The notes: generated by a model not told the origin, from the letters alone. A stretch of DNA of 64,000 nucleotides from Triparma verrucosa (GCA_030267905.1 BRXX01000052.1:28220-92219), one strand, 5' to 3'; counted from the stretch's first letter, positions 44,668 through 54,112 are shown. Numbers and translations are program-made.

Positions 44668-44935
44668 AGGGGGGGGGCAGGGCAGGTTGTGATGAGAAAA
44701 AGGTTCGGGGGAGGGTAGTTTGAAGCAATATTCTACTTCATTTTTGGGTTTGGCCCTAGAAAATTTGTTAGGGTTGTTGTTGTTTTGGGGTTGACTGACG
44801 AGGCACCGGTGAAGGTTATTTGTCGCATAAAGTCAAGGGGTCGAAGGGGACCGAATATTGTTGGTTATTGCTTGGAGACCCCTCTATAGCCCCTTTCTGG
44901 ACTCTAAATTTAAAGTTAATTAGTCGGGTTGGACG

Positions 44936-45535
44936 ATGGGCAACTGCTCGGCCCAAAATAAGGTCTACGTTACGGCTTCGGCTGGCCCTGCTCGGACGAA
45001 TCCGTATGCGATCGAGACTGTTGGCGTTGATGGGGGCGGGGGAGGGGGAGGCGATGCAGGAAGTGCTAACAATAGCACTAACAAGGCGGGGGGCGTGGAT
45101 GAGGGCTTCTCCTATCACAACCTAGAGGATATTAAAGACGGCAGAAGCGACGACGTGGAGGTGCCACTAGCGAAGGGCGAAGTGGAATTCGAAGACGATA
45201 TCGATCCCAGCAAGGTTGACGATGTGACCAAGAAGCTAAACGAATACAAGGAGGAGCTGAAGAAGAAGAAGATTGGAACGAGGAAGAAGAAGGTCAAGAA
45301 CACCAACTTGATAATGAACGACAACAGCGCGTTTGGGGCGATCGGCGGGGCACTGGGCGAGGCGGGCCAGGGCATTGACGTGGAGGCGGAGATGGAGGGG
45401 AAAGGGAAGGGCTTGAGCAACGCAAATATGGAGCTTCTGGAGGAAGCAGATCGGACAATGGGCAAAATAAAAATCAGCCATTCGCTCGCTGCGAAGTCCA
45501 ACAACAACAAAAGCGACGACGAGTTTGATTTTTGA
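44936..45535 (+). CDS. Small N-myristoylated, probably palmitoylated protein of unknown function
   Basis: A 199-codon frame starting MGNCSAQNK. Gly2, Ser5 and Cys3 together form a classic dual-acylation start, so membrane anchoring on the cytosolic face is likely. A Gly/Asn-rich linker, an acidic segment (EVEFEDDIDPSK), a Lys-rich coiled stretch (LKKKKIGTRKKKVK) and a helical end follow, closing with KSNNNKSDDEFDF. No known domain. The 3' end and stop codon lie inside a 95-bp tandem duplication (next entry). Confidence 0.72.
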   Translation: MGNCSAQNKVYVTASAGPARTNPYAIETVGVDGGGGGGGDAGSANNSTNKAGGVDEGFSYHNLEDIKDGRSDDVEVPLAKGEVEFEDDIDPSKVDDVTKKLNEYKEELKKKKIGTRKKKVKNTNLIMNDNSAFGAIGGALGEAGQGIDVEAEMEGKGKGLSNANMELLEEADRTMGKIKISHSLAAKSNNNKSDDEFDF

Positions 45536-45680
45536 AAAATGAGATGATATGCTATTGTTTCTTACGATGCAAAACCCCGCTCGATGCGAATTCCAACAAC
45601 AACGAAAGCGACGACGAGTTTGATTTTTGAAAAATGAGATGAGATGCTTTTGTTTCTTACGAGGCAAAACCCCGCAGCCA
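45491..45680. repeat. 95-bp tandem duplication across the stop codon of the acylated-protein gene
   Basis: Two copies start at 45491 and 45586. Each holds codons for SNNNxSDDEFDF, the TGA, then AAAAATGAGATGA and GTTTCTTACGA-GCAAAACCCC. The copies differ by several substitutions. The second copy lies downstream of the first stop, so the true C-terminus is repeated as unread 3' UTR. Confidence 0.9.
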
Positions 45681-45755
45681 AAAAAGCGTCAAGAAATTCT
45701 TCATTATAGGCATGTTCACAGCTCCTCCTTTCACAGCCCCGACAGCCACCGTTTC

Positions 45756-46538
45756 TTACTTCAACCAAGGGAATTTGAAACCTTCAACCTTCTCATCCTC
45801 CGCCTCCTCCCCTTCACCTTCTCCGAAAAGTCTCTTCAACACACTTGAGTAGAACTCAATTTCACCCCCCAGAAGCTTCTCATCAACGCTCCACCCCCCT
45901 CCACCTTTTACCGCAAACAGTCCCAAAACCCCAACATACATACTTGCGAGTTCGAAGTTGTAAGAATGCTGCTCCACGACGGATAAAGGGTAACCTTCTA
46001 AACCTGTGTTCTGGAGGTGAAAGATCACCGCGAAGGCCATCGTAGAAAATAAGGAGAAGGAGGAGAGGCGGGTGAGGGCGCCTAATGATAGTGTTACTGA
46101 ACATATTACTTGAGTGTAGGCGGCGGAGAGGGTCCAGAGGGGGGAAGGGCCAGGGAGGAAGGCGAAAAACTTTTCGACGACGTTGAGGGAGAAGCCCTCA
46201 ACATTGGAGAGCTTGTCGAGGCCGTGGTGGAACATGAGGGAAGCGGTTAGGAGGCGGAGGAGGGTCAGGGTCAAGGTTGAGAGGAGAGGGGGTACGGTGG
46301 TCGGGAGGGGGGAGGTGGAGGCGGGGGGATCTAGAGGGGAGGAGGCGTAAAGGGAGAAGTAGGGGAAGCGGGGGGGGGAGGAGCGGGAGAGGTGAGAAAG
46401 GCGGGGGGGGGGAAGGGGGGGGAAGGGGGCGTGGCGAGTGAAACATGATGGCTCCATGATGGCGGGACCGACAAGCGCATGCGTTGGCATGGGTTGGGAA
46501 AGGATGGGGAGTAGGACAATGAGAAAACGCGAGGACAT
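45756..46538 (-). CDS. DoxX-family membrane protein with signal peptide
   Basis: A 260-codon frame. The N-terminus (MSSRFLIVLLPILSQPMPTHA) is a signal peptide, followed by a Pro/Ser-rich stretch that could serve as a transit peptide. The core has four hydrophobic segments matching DoxX proteins: LLRLLTASLMFHHGLDKLSN, then AYTQVICSVTLSLGALTRL, FAVIFHLQNTGLEGYPLS, and YVGVLGLFAV. DoxX proteins are integral membrane proteins with roles in redox or thiosulfate handling in some bacteria; in algae the role is open. Plastid membrane location is an inference. Confidence 0.75.
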   Translation of the reverse strand: MSSRFLIVLLPILSQPMPTHALVGPAIMEPSCFTRHAPFPPLPPPRLSHLSRSSPPRFPYFSLYASSPLDPPASTSPLPTTVPPLLSTLTLTLLRLLTASLMFHHGLDKLSNVEGFSLNVVEKFFAFLPGPSPLWTLSAAYTQVICSVTLSLGALTRLSSFSLFSTMAFAVIFHLQNTGLEGYPLSVVEQHSYNFELASMYVGVLGLFAVKGGGGWSVDEKLLGGEIEFYSSVLKRLFGEGEGEEAEDEKVEGFKFPWLK

Positions 46539-47034
46539 GCCTTTTTGCTTGTAGGGATTTCAATTTGAACTAGAAGTTGGAAGGGTAGAGTTAAGAAGAG
46601 GTTAGAGATACGTGGTGGGTTTAGGGGGTGGTTTGAGACAGCATGGCTGCGTGCGCCAAACGAGGACGAAACATCCTTAAAGATTCTCTTTGATAGCTAT
46701 TAGCGCTGTCCAAAAAAACGTCGACAACAACGACCGACTGTAATATGTAAGCTCAAGCGCGCAAAAAAATCACCACCTTCTTAAAATCAACAATCCCCCA
46801 GTAACAAAATATATGTTTTCCTGGCATAAAGTTGCCAGGGTTACACATGCTGTCGCCCCTCCCCGCGAAATAACCCATAACATCGATAGACTAACTAGGG
46901 GGGTGTTCTAAATCTGAATTGTGCGCTTGCATTCCCCCCAATAAGGCTCTCCCTGACTTGAAGCGGGACAGCGTCAGCGAAGGCGGCGGAACTTGAGCCT
47001 TGTCCTTCTCAGCACGAATTCTCGCAGCCCGTCT
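46539..47034. other. Divergent intergenic region
   Basis: About 500 bp between the DoxX gene (minus) and the membrane protein (plus). No gene was recognised. TTCTCGCAG ending at 47028, just before the candidate ATG, could be a splice acceptor, meaning the plus-strand gene may have an upstream exon here. Confidence 0.4.
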
Positions 47035-48258
47035 ATGGTTTTAGTCGAGAGGTGGATTTCGAGGGAGAGAGGAGGGTTTTACAAGTGCCATGGGAGTAAA
47101 CCGCCGGAGACCACAACCAACTCACAGTACGGAGGGGTCGGAGTATTGATTACATCCAATGATAATGATGAGAAAGTGGTTGAGGTTGATTCCGATTCCG
47201 ATTCTTCTGAGTTTAATTTGGAGAACGGGCGCGCGTCGAAAAGACAGAATCGCAAAGAGGCGACTCTCAAATTGGTTGCCCTCAAGCTCGCTTGGCCACT
47301 GCGAGCGCTGCTTTTCTTGGCGACATGCGTATCTCCAGGTCTTGCACTCTTCGGATTTTCCAACAACGACGAGGCGTTCTCATGGCTTGGGCTCTTGTTC
47401 TATATGTTTAGCGCCGTGGCTGGTGTTTCAGCCCTCGCTTCCAACCCAAGAGAAATCGGGCACTGGCAAGGGAAAGTGTTTGTTATTTTGACGATGTGTT
47501 TAATCGGTTCAACGTCGCTATTCACAGGCCTCGTTTTAAAAGAAAGTACCGACAAGGTTACCAGCTTGCTTGGCTGGTTTTTCTTGGCGTTTAGCTCTGT
47601 ACAACTCACAATAACTCCGGTGCTGATGCTCATAGCAGTCAAACACGCCAACGGTGTTTGGAGCGATCAAAGAATTCGAGTATTTATCATATTCTTCCTG
47701 GAGCGTTGTCCTAAAACTCTACTGTCGATGCTTTACATCTCCACGACTGGAATCCGTGCAATTATTTCGACCGACGCAAGGCCACTCTTACCAAAAGTTG
47801 GGAACCCAGTCGTCAACGTTTTCTTGGTTGATTTTTTCATCTTCATCACTTTCATGATGCCTATTTTCGTGCTCATGAACGACAAGAAGGAGACCAAGGC
47901 CATCACGGTAGATCATCTGGCGCTCCTAAACATCGACTACCAAAACTGCTTCGAGCTAGGAATGTTTGGCACGGCTGGTGTGCTTTCCTTGCTTCTCTTT
48001 GCGGCGATAAACGAGGACGGTTCGAGATGGGACGGAGGCTTGATGTGGTTGGCCATCGCCCAGCTTACGACTGTGGCTATACTTTTAGTTTTTGAGGTGT
48101 TTGACAAGGTCGTCAGACCCGCGTTTCGCAGTAAGGTTCCAAAAATCAACCCTCAACACAGCCCCAGCAGCAGGCACCCCCCAAGCCCCAAAGGATTGGG
48201 TATGTTCAGGCTGGATTTGCTGACCCTAGATGACAATGTTCCCGGCAGTGTGGGATAA
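47035..48258 (+). CDS. Multi-pass membrane protein of unknown function
   Basis: From ATG 47035 the product has 407 residues. After a hydrophilic, acidic N-terminus (EVDSDSDSSEF) and a basic patch (RASKRQNRKEA), about eight hydrophobic segments follow, for example ALLFLATCVSPGLALFGF, LLGWFFLAFSSVQLTI, VFLVDFFIFITFMMPIFVL and LLFAAIN. Between them are short loops, one with FLERCPKTLLSMLYIS. The C-terminus is Pro/Ser-rich. I do not recognise a family. The preceding AG could make this an internal exon, so the start is uncertain. Confidence 0.65.
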   Translation: MVLVERWISRERGGFYKCHGSKPPETTTNSQYGGVGVLITSNDNDEKVVEVDSDSDSSEFNLENGRASKRQNRKEATLKLVALKLAWPLRALLFLATCVSPGLALFGFSNNDEAFSWLGLLFYMFSAVAGVSALASNPREIGHWQGKVFVILTMCLIGSTSLFTGLVLKESTDKVTSLLGWFFLAFSSVQLTITPVLMLIAVKHANGVWSDQRIRVFIIFFLERCPKTLLSMLYISTTGIRAIISTDARPLLPKVGNPVVNVFLVDFFIFITFMMPIFVLMNDKKETKAITVDHLALLNIDYQNCFELGMFGTAGVLSLLLFAAINEDGSRWDGGLMWLAIAQLTTVAILLVFEVFDKVVRPAFRSKVPKINPQHSPSSRHPPSPKGLGMFRLDLLTLDDNVPGSVG

Positions 48259-48425
48259 AAAAGCCACAAAAAAGATAAAAGCTGATATAAAAAAGCGTCA
48301 AGAAATTATTATTGGAAAGAAAAAAACATGCGTTCGAACAGGAATAGAAAAGTGTATAATGGTGGAATAGTGATTTGTTGTTTTATTAGTAAACATTTTG
48401 TGTTGTGAAAACGTCAACAGGGGAA

Positions 48426-49253
48426 TTATTGTATAGAGCGGAGGTAGGCGACTACCTCAGACGTTACATCATTACATACATACTCGTCGTCTGAGGCATC
48501 TGAACTGTCATATACGTCTATGGTGGGGGGTATTAGCTCGGAGCAGTTGGTGAATACATTGCTACCAAACTTTTGAAGCGAGTCCGGGACCTTCATCTCT
48601 CTTAAACTTGTGCATTTATAGAAGGCCCAACCATCTAATGTTTTGACGTGAGTGTGAAGGAGATCGACCTGTTCTAGACTGGAGCAATTAGTGAAGGAGT
48701 AGGCACCAATTGATGTTAACGACTTTGGGAATGTTATGCGTTTCAAACTAATGCAGTTTGCGAAGGACCAATTACCGATGATTGTAATGCCTTTTGGGAT
48801 GTCTACAGCGACGAGAATGGAGGTGAGCTCGCAGACACGTTCTCCGACCTTAGTAATATTTAGAAGGAAGACGACCTTCGTCACTTGCTTCACCCTTTCG
48901 ATCCTCGCAGCAGAATACGCTTCATCATAACTTAGATCATTCCCTCCATGAACAATAATCTCGCCGAAAGGCTCATCTTCCAACTCAGTCAGCTTCTTCT
49001 CAACTACCTTGTGCCATTTTCTATCAAGCCAGCGCATCGCAACTAAAGTATCAACCATGACGAATCCAACGAACAGTCGCCGGAAGTCGTCTGTATGCAT
49101 GAAATCATCACCTCCGACGGCTGTGGTTACGTCGGCAGCAGATTCCAGCTCGGAGCCTTCAAATACTTCCTCCTCGTCATCTCCGTCATCTAAACTGTTC
49201 GAATCTGGTATCTCAACTGCATTCGAGAGATCTTCAGACGTCCTCTTTGACAT
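48426..49253 (-). CDS. BspA-type leucine-rich-repeat protein
   Basis: A 275-codon frame. After an acidic N-terminus a domain with DDFRRLFVGFVMVDTLVAMR and WLDRKWHKVVEKK precedes three to four LRR_5 (BspA-like) repeats: IPKGITIIGNWSFANC, FPKSLTSIGAYSFTNCSSL, and VPDSLQKFGSNVFTNCSEL. Such repeats fold as a solenoid and bind other proteins. The family is expanded in marine stramenopiles. No signal peptide or membrane segment. It diverges from the kinase gene with only 78 bp between start codons. Confidence 0.8.
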   Translation of the reverse strand: MSKRTSEDLSNAVEIPDSNSLDDGDDEEEVFEGSELESAADVTTAVGGDDFMHTDDFRRLFVGFVMVDTLVAMRWLDRKWHKVVEKKLTELEDEPFGEIIVHGGNDLSYDEAYSAARIERVKQVTKVVFLLNITKVGERVCELTSILVAVDIPKGITIIGNWSFANCISLKRITFPKSLTSIGAYSFTNCSSLEQVDLLHTHVKTLDGWAFYKCTSLREMKVPDSLQKFGSNVFTNCSELIPPTIDVYDSSDASDDEYVCNDVTSEVVAYLRSIQ

Positions 49254-49331
49254 ATTACGTAAAATGAATGAGAAAGTCGGCTATTCTTTTTTGCGCCCAT
49301 TGCAGGACAATTCCCAAACCTGCCTCTCGCC

Positions 49332-50239
49332 ATGTCGTCAACTTCTCGCACAGCAACGATCGCCATCGCTGGAGGAATCCTCGCAGCGACAACCTACTTC
49401 CTTTACAAGCGATCAAAGAAGACGCTGAAAGAGGTAAGAGGCAGAAGACGAACGAAATTCCCGTTGGGAACGCAAGCCCTTTTGCGTGACTGGATTTTCT
49501 CACCCTCACGCCCGCAGGTCGTGTTCGTTTTGGGCGGCCCGGGCTCTGGAAAAGGCACACAGTGCGAGCTCCTAATCGCCCAGAACCCGAACATTCGCTT
49601 CTTCTCAGCTGGGGACCTCTTGCGTGCCGAGCGAAAGGACCCTTCCTCCAAGCAGGGGGCGCTGATCAACGATCTCATCTCGAAGGGCGAGTTCGTGCCC
49701 GCTAGCATAACCGTGACCTTGCTGAAGAACGCGATCGACTCGTGCCCCCCCGGTAGCAAATTCCTGATAGATGGCTTCCCCAGAAACCTCGACAATGTAA
49801 GGGTGTGGGACGAGATGCTCGCCGGCGAGTGCGACGTCAAGTTCTGCCTCTTCCTGGACTGTCCTGAGGCGGTCATGATGGAGAGGATTCTGGAGCGCGG
49901 CAAGTCGTCCGGCCGCGTGGACGACAACAGGGAGGTTCTCCTGAAGCGTTTCAAGAACTACGAGAAGGATACAGGTAAGAATGCTATGATGAGTCCTCGC
50001 CGGTACTAAGTACTAACTCGACGCTAACTCGCCGCTAACTCGCCGCTAACTCGCCGCTAACTCGCCGCTAACTCGCCGCTAACTCGCCGCTAACTCGCCG
50101 CTTCGCCCCCCGGCTCGCAGTTCCGATAGTGAAGCGCTTCGAGGCTGACTCGAAGCTGAAGAAGGTTGAGGCGGACAGGCCGATGGACGTCGTGCAAAAA
50201 GAGGTTAAGGGTTTGTTTGAGGGCATCGGTTGGCTGTAG
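49332..50239 (+). CDS. UMP/CMP kinase-type nucleoside monophosphate kinase with N-terminal membrane anchor
   Basis: Three exons in phase: 49332-49433, 49518-49974 and 50121-50239, giving 225 residues. Exon 1 encodes an N-terminal hydrophobic anchor (TIAIAGGILAATTYFLY then RSKK), so mitochondrial or ER membrane attachment is likely. The kinase has the P-loop GGPGSGKGTQC, the NMP-binding segment FFSAGDLLRAE, the DGFPRN motif, and a short lid (ERGKSSGRVDDN), as in UMP/CMP and short-lid adenylate kinases. It phosphorylates UMP or CMP with ATP. The first intron (84 bp) has no stop and keeps frame, so an unspliced isoform with 28 extra residues is possible. Intron 2 carries a striking tandem repeat. 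Confidence 0.9.
50013..50100 (+). repeat. Eight-copy 11-bp tandem repeat of the branch-point motif in the kinase intron
   Basis: Eight units of CTAACTCGCCG (first unit ends ACG) run without interruption, immediately before CTTCGCC and the CGGCTCGCAG acceptor. Each unit contains a CTAAC branch-point sequence, and the unit plus following CTTCGC equals the introner 3' block. The array fills most of the 146-bp intron 49975-50120. Confidence 0.95.
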
Positions 50240-50309
50240 AAACGGCAATTTTGCGTCGAGGAGCGGGGTTTAATTAATAAAGGCTGTGCATAATTTGAAA
50301 ATCAAAACA

Positions 50310-51912
50310 TTATCCTAAAGTTTCGTCATAGATGAGAGACGAGAAGACGAACACCACCAAAAAAGCACCAAAGGCAATCATCATGTTGGGGAACTTCTCC
50401 CCGCCGCTGAACGTTCCGGAGTAGATTGTCTTGCTGCCCTTTCCCTTTTTCTTGCAGCTTCTCTTTGACTCCTTGTGAAGTAAGGCGGGGAAGATGAACG
50501 CGATGGCGAAGCCTGTGATCCCGGTATAATCGGTAATTACTCCTAGGTCACGCACGAAGAGGCTCCCGAAGATGGGAGGGACGGCGGCGAGGATCCTGAA
50601 CTTCGTGACGGTGATTCTGTTGGTTTCGACTTCCCGAATTTTACTACCGTAGTAGCTCCCCATCAAACAGTTCCCCAACGTGATGCCGTTCAACGGAAAT
50701 GCGGACGCCACATCCAGCGCAGGAAAGAGCACCACGAAGTAAACGATCATCTCGACCCAGGCGGCGCGGTCAGTCCAGTCGGGGTCGTCGTCGTTGCTGA
50801 CGTTTTCGCCGGTGCCGGCCCTGTAGTCGTGCCAGTTCAAATTCGCCGATGACTCAATGTTCGATCCAAAGTACCAGGCCACCGTCAGTCCGATGAGGCC
50901 GTAAGCGACGAACATGAAGAGGAACACGACCTGTTAGGGTGGCGAGGGTTAGAATGAAAGTGGGGGAGCGAAGCGAAGCGAACGAGACCGATCGTATTGT
51001 AGTTGCTAAGTAAGTAAGTCCTCACCTTGAAGATCCACCCCAGCTTGCTCTTGTCCTCCACAGGCATGCTCAAACCGGGGATGCTGTGGTGAAAGATGTT
51101 GGCATACACCGCGATGGGGAGAATGCGGTAGAAACCACTGAGGTCGAACCACTCTGCGCCCTTGGCTTCAGTCTGCTCGTCGAACTGGGGGCTCGTAGCG
51201 TCGAAGGCCGCCGCGACCGTCCCCACGATAATGACGACCATCAAGAACCTGCAGAAGCTGAGGGCGATCTGCACGTTGACCTGCTCCCTCAATTCCATGC
51301 AAGTCAAAGGCACGGTTATGACGGCGAAGATGAGGACGTAGACGGCGTAGTCGTCGAAGGTGTTGAGGGGGATGGTCTGGGCCATGGCGTTTGCGAAGAC
51401 GGAGGAGTAAGCCCATAGGCAGCCGAACATGTAGAAGGAGAAGGTGGTGACGTAGGAGAGGCCTCCTCGGGGACCGAGGAAGAAGGTGCAGAGTTCGATT
51501 ATCTCGAACTGAGTTTGAGTTTGATTGAAGTGTTAGGGTTAGAATTGGAGGCGATGAGAGGGAGGGGCTAGGGTTGCTTGACGGCTGGCCTCACCTTGCG
51601 GGCTTTAACTTCAGGGAGGCCCTCCGTCTTCTCAGCCGACTCGTCGTAGTTCGCCGCGGGAAGCAGCAGGCCCTCGCCCTCCTTCTTCTCCTTCAGGACC
51701 TCCGCCCTGGCCATCGCCTCGAGGACGTAGTCCTTCGAGATGTTGGATATGTACCCCACGAAGGTCAGGGTGAGGATCGCGAGGCCTATTCCAGCGGAGT
51801 TGAAGGCCCAGGGGAGGGTGAGGAAGCCAGTTCCCATGACGTAGTTTACGGTGAAGCACATGCTAGTGAAGGGCGAGAAGCCTTTGGGGTGGTGGGGGTT
51901 GGGGCCGTCCAT
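50310..51912 (-). CDS. Amino-acid permease, AAAP/SLC36-38 type
   Basis: Three exons in phase 0: 51595-51912, 51026-51508 and 50310-50930, giving 473 residues. About ten or eleven hydrophobic segments are present. The first has FTVNYVMGTGFLTLPWAF, the classic AAAP start (GxGxLxLPxAF). Others include FYMFGCLWAYSSVFANAMAQ, FHHSIPGLSMPV (the conserved PxL region) and FVVLFPALDVASAFPLNG. The protein is predicted to carry amino acids with Na+ or H+ across the plasma or vacuolar membrane. The N-terminal location of TM1, with little leader, is usual for the family. Intron 2 (50931-51025) is introner-like. Confidence 0.88.
50931..51025 (-). mobile_element. Introner-like intron (AAAP intron 2)
   Basis: Gene strand: GTGAGGACTTAC at the donor, then GTTCGCTTCGCTTCGCTCCC, then ATTCTAACCCTCGCC before the CTAACAG acceptor. 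The TTCGCTTCGCTC block lies upstream of the branch point here, unlike in most other copies. Confidence 0.55.
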
Positions 51913-52182
51913 GATTGTTTTGTGATGGCTCGATGGGTTCGATGTTGCGGGGCGATATTCTATGAAGGTTTTGCACAGGTTTTGTATGATGTAGGGTTTT
52001 CGGTGGAATGAAAATGGAATGCGAGGGTTATCAAGATCGTGTTATGAGAGGTATTTCTTTGGAAAAGTTGAAAAACTACGCGGAGTGAAATGGGTAGGTG
52101 GAAATGGATTCTAGTGGATTCTGGTGAAGTGAAAAGATGAATAGACAGTTGATTTTGCATAAGAAAATTATATATATTTTTG

Positions 52183-52857
52183 TTAACCGTCTCTGGGAGT
52201 GATTTGTGGGCTTTCGAGCCACTTCGGCAGCTCTTTCTTCTTCCCTGGTAGGTCTCCGAACACCTCCGCTTCACCGTTTGCGGGCAAGAATATCATGGCG
52301 TACCCGTCAATGCAATGTCTTTTCCCTGACTTCGCCGCCGGAGTGCCTGGGAAAAGAAAGCCGTCCCCGAACACGTCGCCAAGGTGACCGCCGCATTTGT
52401 CGCACTTCAGCTCCACGCCAGTGAGCAATTGTTTTGCAGGGTTCGAAGACGTTACCTCGACACCTTCGAGGGCGGTGGCGAAGGAGGGCCAGCCGGTGTT
52501 ACTGTTGAATTTAGCGGACGACTCGAATAGAGGGTTTCGGCATCCGGCGCAGACGAAGGTCCCGAGCCTCTTCTCAGACTCGAGGATTGAGGAGTAAGGG
52601 GGTTCGGTGCCGCCCTTCCGGAGAATATTGTATTGCTGTCCAGACAGTACATACTGCCACTCGCGCTCCGTCTTCGCTACTGGGTATTTGGTGCCGCTGA
52701 TTTCTGCCGAGGCGGAGGCGACGGAGGTGACCAAGGGCAAGAATACTGAGCCAGCGACCAGCGACCTGCGAGATAGGTTTTGTCGAAGGGGGGATACCGT
52801 CACTGAGAGCAGTAGTAGGACTACCGTTTGGAGACTGAGACTGAAGGCTGGCCGCAT
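52183..52857 (-). CDS. MSRB: Peptide methionine sulfoxide reductase B, probably plastid/thylakoid-lumen targeted
   Basis: A 224-codon intronless frame. The catalytic domain (about 65-205) has the two zinc-type pairs CAGC and CDKC, the core NTGWPSF, GHLGDVF, and the catalytic site RHCIDGYAM (RYCINS-type). It reduces methionine-R-sulfoxide in proteins. The N-terminus is a hydrophobic signal peptide (TVVLLLLSVTV), then SRRSLVAGSVFLPLVTSVASASA, a twin-arginine, lumen-type signal ending in ASA. A tripartite pre-sequence for the thylakoid lumen of a secondary plastid is the best reading; plain plastid stroma or ER are alternatives. Confidence 0.9.
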   Translation of the reverse strand: MRPAFSLSLQTVVLLLLSVTVSPLRQNLSRRSLVAGSVFLPLVTSVASASAEISGTKYPVAKTEREWQYVLSGQQYNILRKGGTEPPYSSILESEKRLGTFVCAGCRNPLFESSAKFNSNTGWPSFATALEGVEVTSSNPAKQLLTGVELKCDKCGGHLGDVFGDGFLFPGTPAAKSGKRHCIDGYAMIFLPANGEAEVFGDLPGKKKELPKWLESPQITPRDG

Positions 52858-53096
52858 TATATATCGCGGTGTATGATCGTGTCGTATTGAAAGGAGGAGA
52901 AAGGGTTTTTTTCAGGATAATAATTTTCACTTTTTGCTTGAGGAGGTTTTAAGGTCTATTTCGACCTATTTACGACACTTTCCAGCACCCATTCTAACTT
53001 AGAGACCTCAACCCTAATACCAGATGTATCTAAAACTGTAAGCTTGAATGAATAAACTACGAGTTGTCCTTTATATAAGCTTTATATTGAAATTGA

Positions 53097-54104
53097 CACA
53101 AGACGCCAACTCGCAACACCGCCAGGCTGCTCCTGTTCCTGTCACTGCTCTTCCTCGCGGAAGAAACCCACACCTACAATGTCGGCTACACCGCTCGCAC
53201 CCTCCAAGTTAAGTCTACCTCTGTTCCGTTAGCGATCTGGTCCCCAACCTTCAAAACCGCCTCTGCCTCCTCCACCCCTGCCATCTACGACTACTCCATC
53301 TCCGTCTCTCGCATCGCGAAACTGCTCATCGGCCTCCCGCTCCCTACCTTTCCCTTCATGTTGAAGAAGTTCTCTATCCCCTCCCGCCCCCTCGACGCCT
53401 CCTACGCCGTCCTCAACTGCGCTGAGATCGCTCACTCCTCCCCCCGACCCCTCGTGATTGTGAGCCACGGGTATCTAGGCTCGAGGTTCGACCTGACCCT
53501 GTTCTGCGAGAAGCTGGCGTCGGCAGGGAACGTCGTATGCGCCCCGGAGTTCCCGGAGTCGCTGTCGGCCTCCTATGACACTAATTGGAATTCTGAGGAG
53601 GAGAGAGTCACAAGGGAGGCAATTGTGGACAGGGCCATCGACACACTGCGGTCATCCTACAATATATCGTCTATCGGATTCCTAGGGCACAGCCTCGGGA
53701 CGGGTTTGACGATGAACTACCCCGGCGACGGACCTCGTTGTGTGATAGCCGGTTTCAGAGGACTCACATCGGCGTCTTCTAATTCGAAGCTATTGGTGGT
53801 TGCGTCCGATAAGGATTCGGTGTGCCCGGGCTCATACATTCGGGAGAGGGTCAAGGAGGCGGAGGAAGCGTCTCCTAACGTCGAGTCGTTGTTTTCGCAT
53901 AACTTCAATCATATTAGTTACCTTTCCGAAGCTACGAACGATGGAATGGTTGAGTTCCTGTCGCCGCTTTTGCCAATCGCAAAGAGCCTCAAAATTCCTC
54001 TGCTAGATTTCGACGTATATTCAGACGTTAAGGATTCAAACGAGTGTGCCGAGGAGACAATTCCGGTCGTTGTTAAATTCTTTTCTGACAGTTTCAAGTT
54101 CTAA
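53097..54104 (+). CDS. Alpha/beta hydrolase (PAF-acetylhydrolase-like), start codon not found
   Basis: The frame is open from 53097, after a TGA. A hydrophobic signal-peptide-like stretch (RLLLFLSLLFLAEE) lies at the left end, with no in-frame ATG before it; the first ATG (53358) would remove about 87 residues of plausible coding sequence. The hydrolase core has the oxyanion strand LVIVSHGYLGS and the nucleophile elbow GHSLGTG, with a later aspartate and FNHISYL providing a candidate His. This resembles plasma PAF-acetylhydrolase/lipase-like secreted enzymes. Either a short first exon carries the ATG or the start is non-canonical. It ends nine bases before the next gene's stop. Confidence 0.65.
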   Translation, partial: HKTPTRNTARLLLFLSLLFLAEETHTYNVGYTARTLQVKSTSVPLAIWSPTFKTASASSTPAIYDYSISVSRIAKLLIGLPLPTFPFMLKKFSIPSRPLDASYAVLNCAEIAHSSPRPLVIVSHGYLGSRFDLTLFCEKLASAGNVVCAPEFPESLSASYDTNWNSEEERVTREAIVDRAIDTLRSSYNISSIGFLGHSLGTGLTMNYPGDGPRCVIAGFRGLTSASSNSKLLVVASDKDSVCPGSYIRERVKEAEEASPNVESLFSHNFNHISYLSEATNDGMVEFLSPLLPIAKSLKIPLLDFDVYSDVKDSNECAEETIPVVVKFFSDSFKF

Positions 54105-54112
54105 ATATATTT

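Noticed and set aside
50013..50100. Regular short repeats that might be taken for a CRISPR array
   Set aside because: The 11-bp units have no spacers, lie in a spliceosomal intron and are pure tandem repeats.
50931..51594. GGGTTAG-like sequence, possible interstitial telomere repeats
   Set aside because: These are single reverse-complement CTAACCC branch-point motifs in introns, not tandem arrays.
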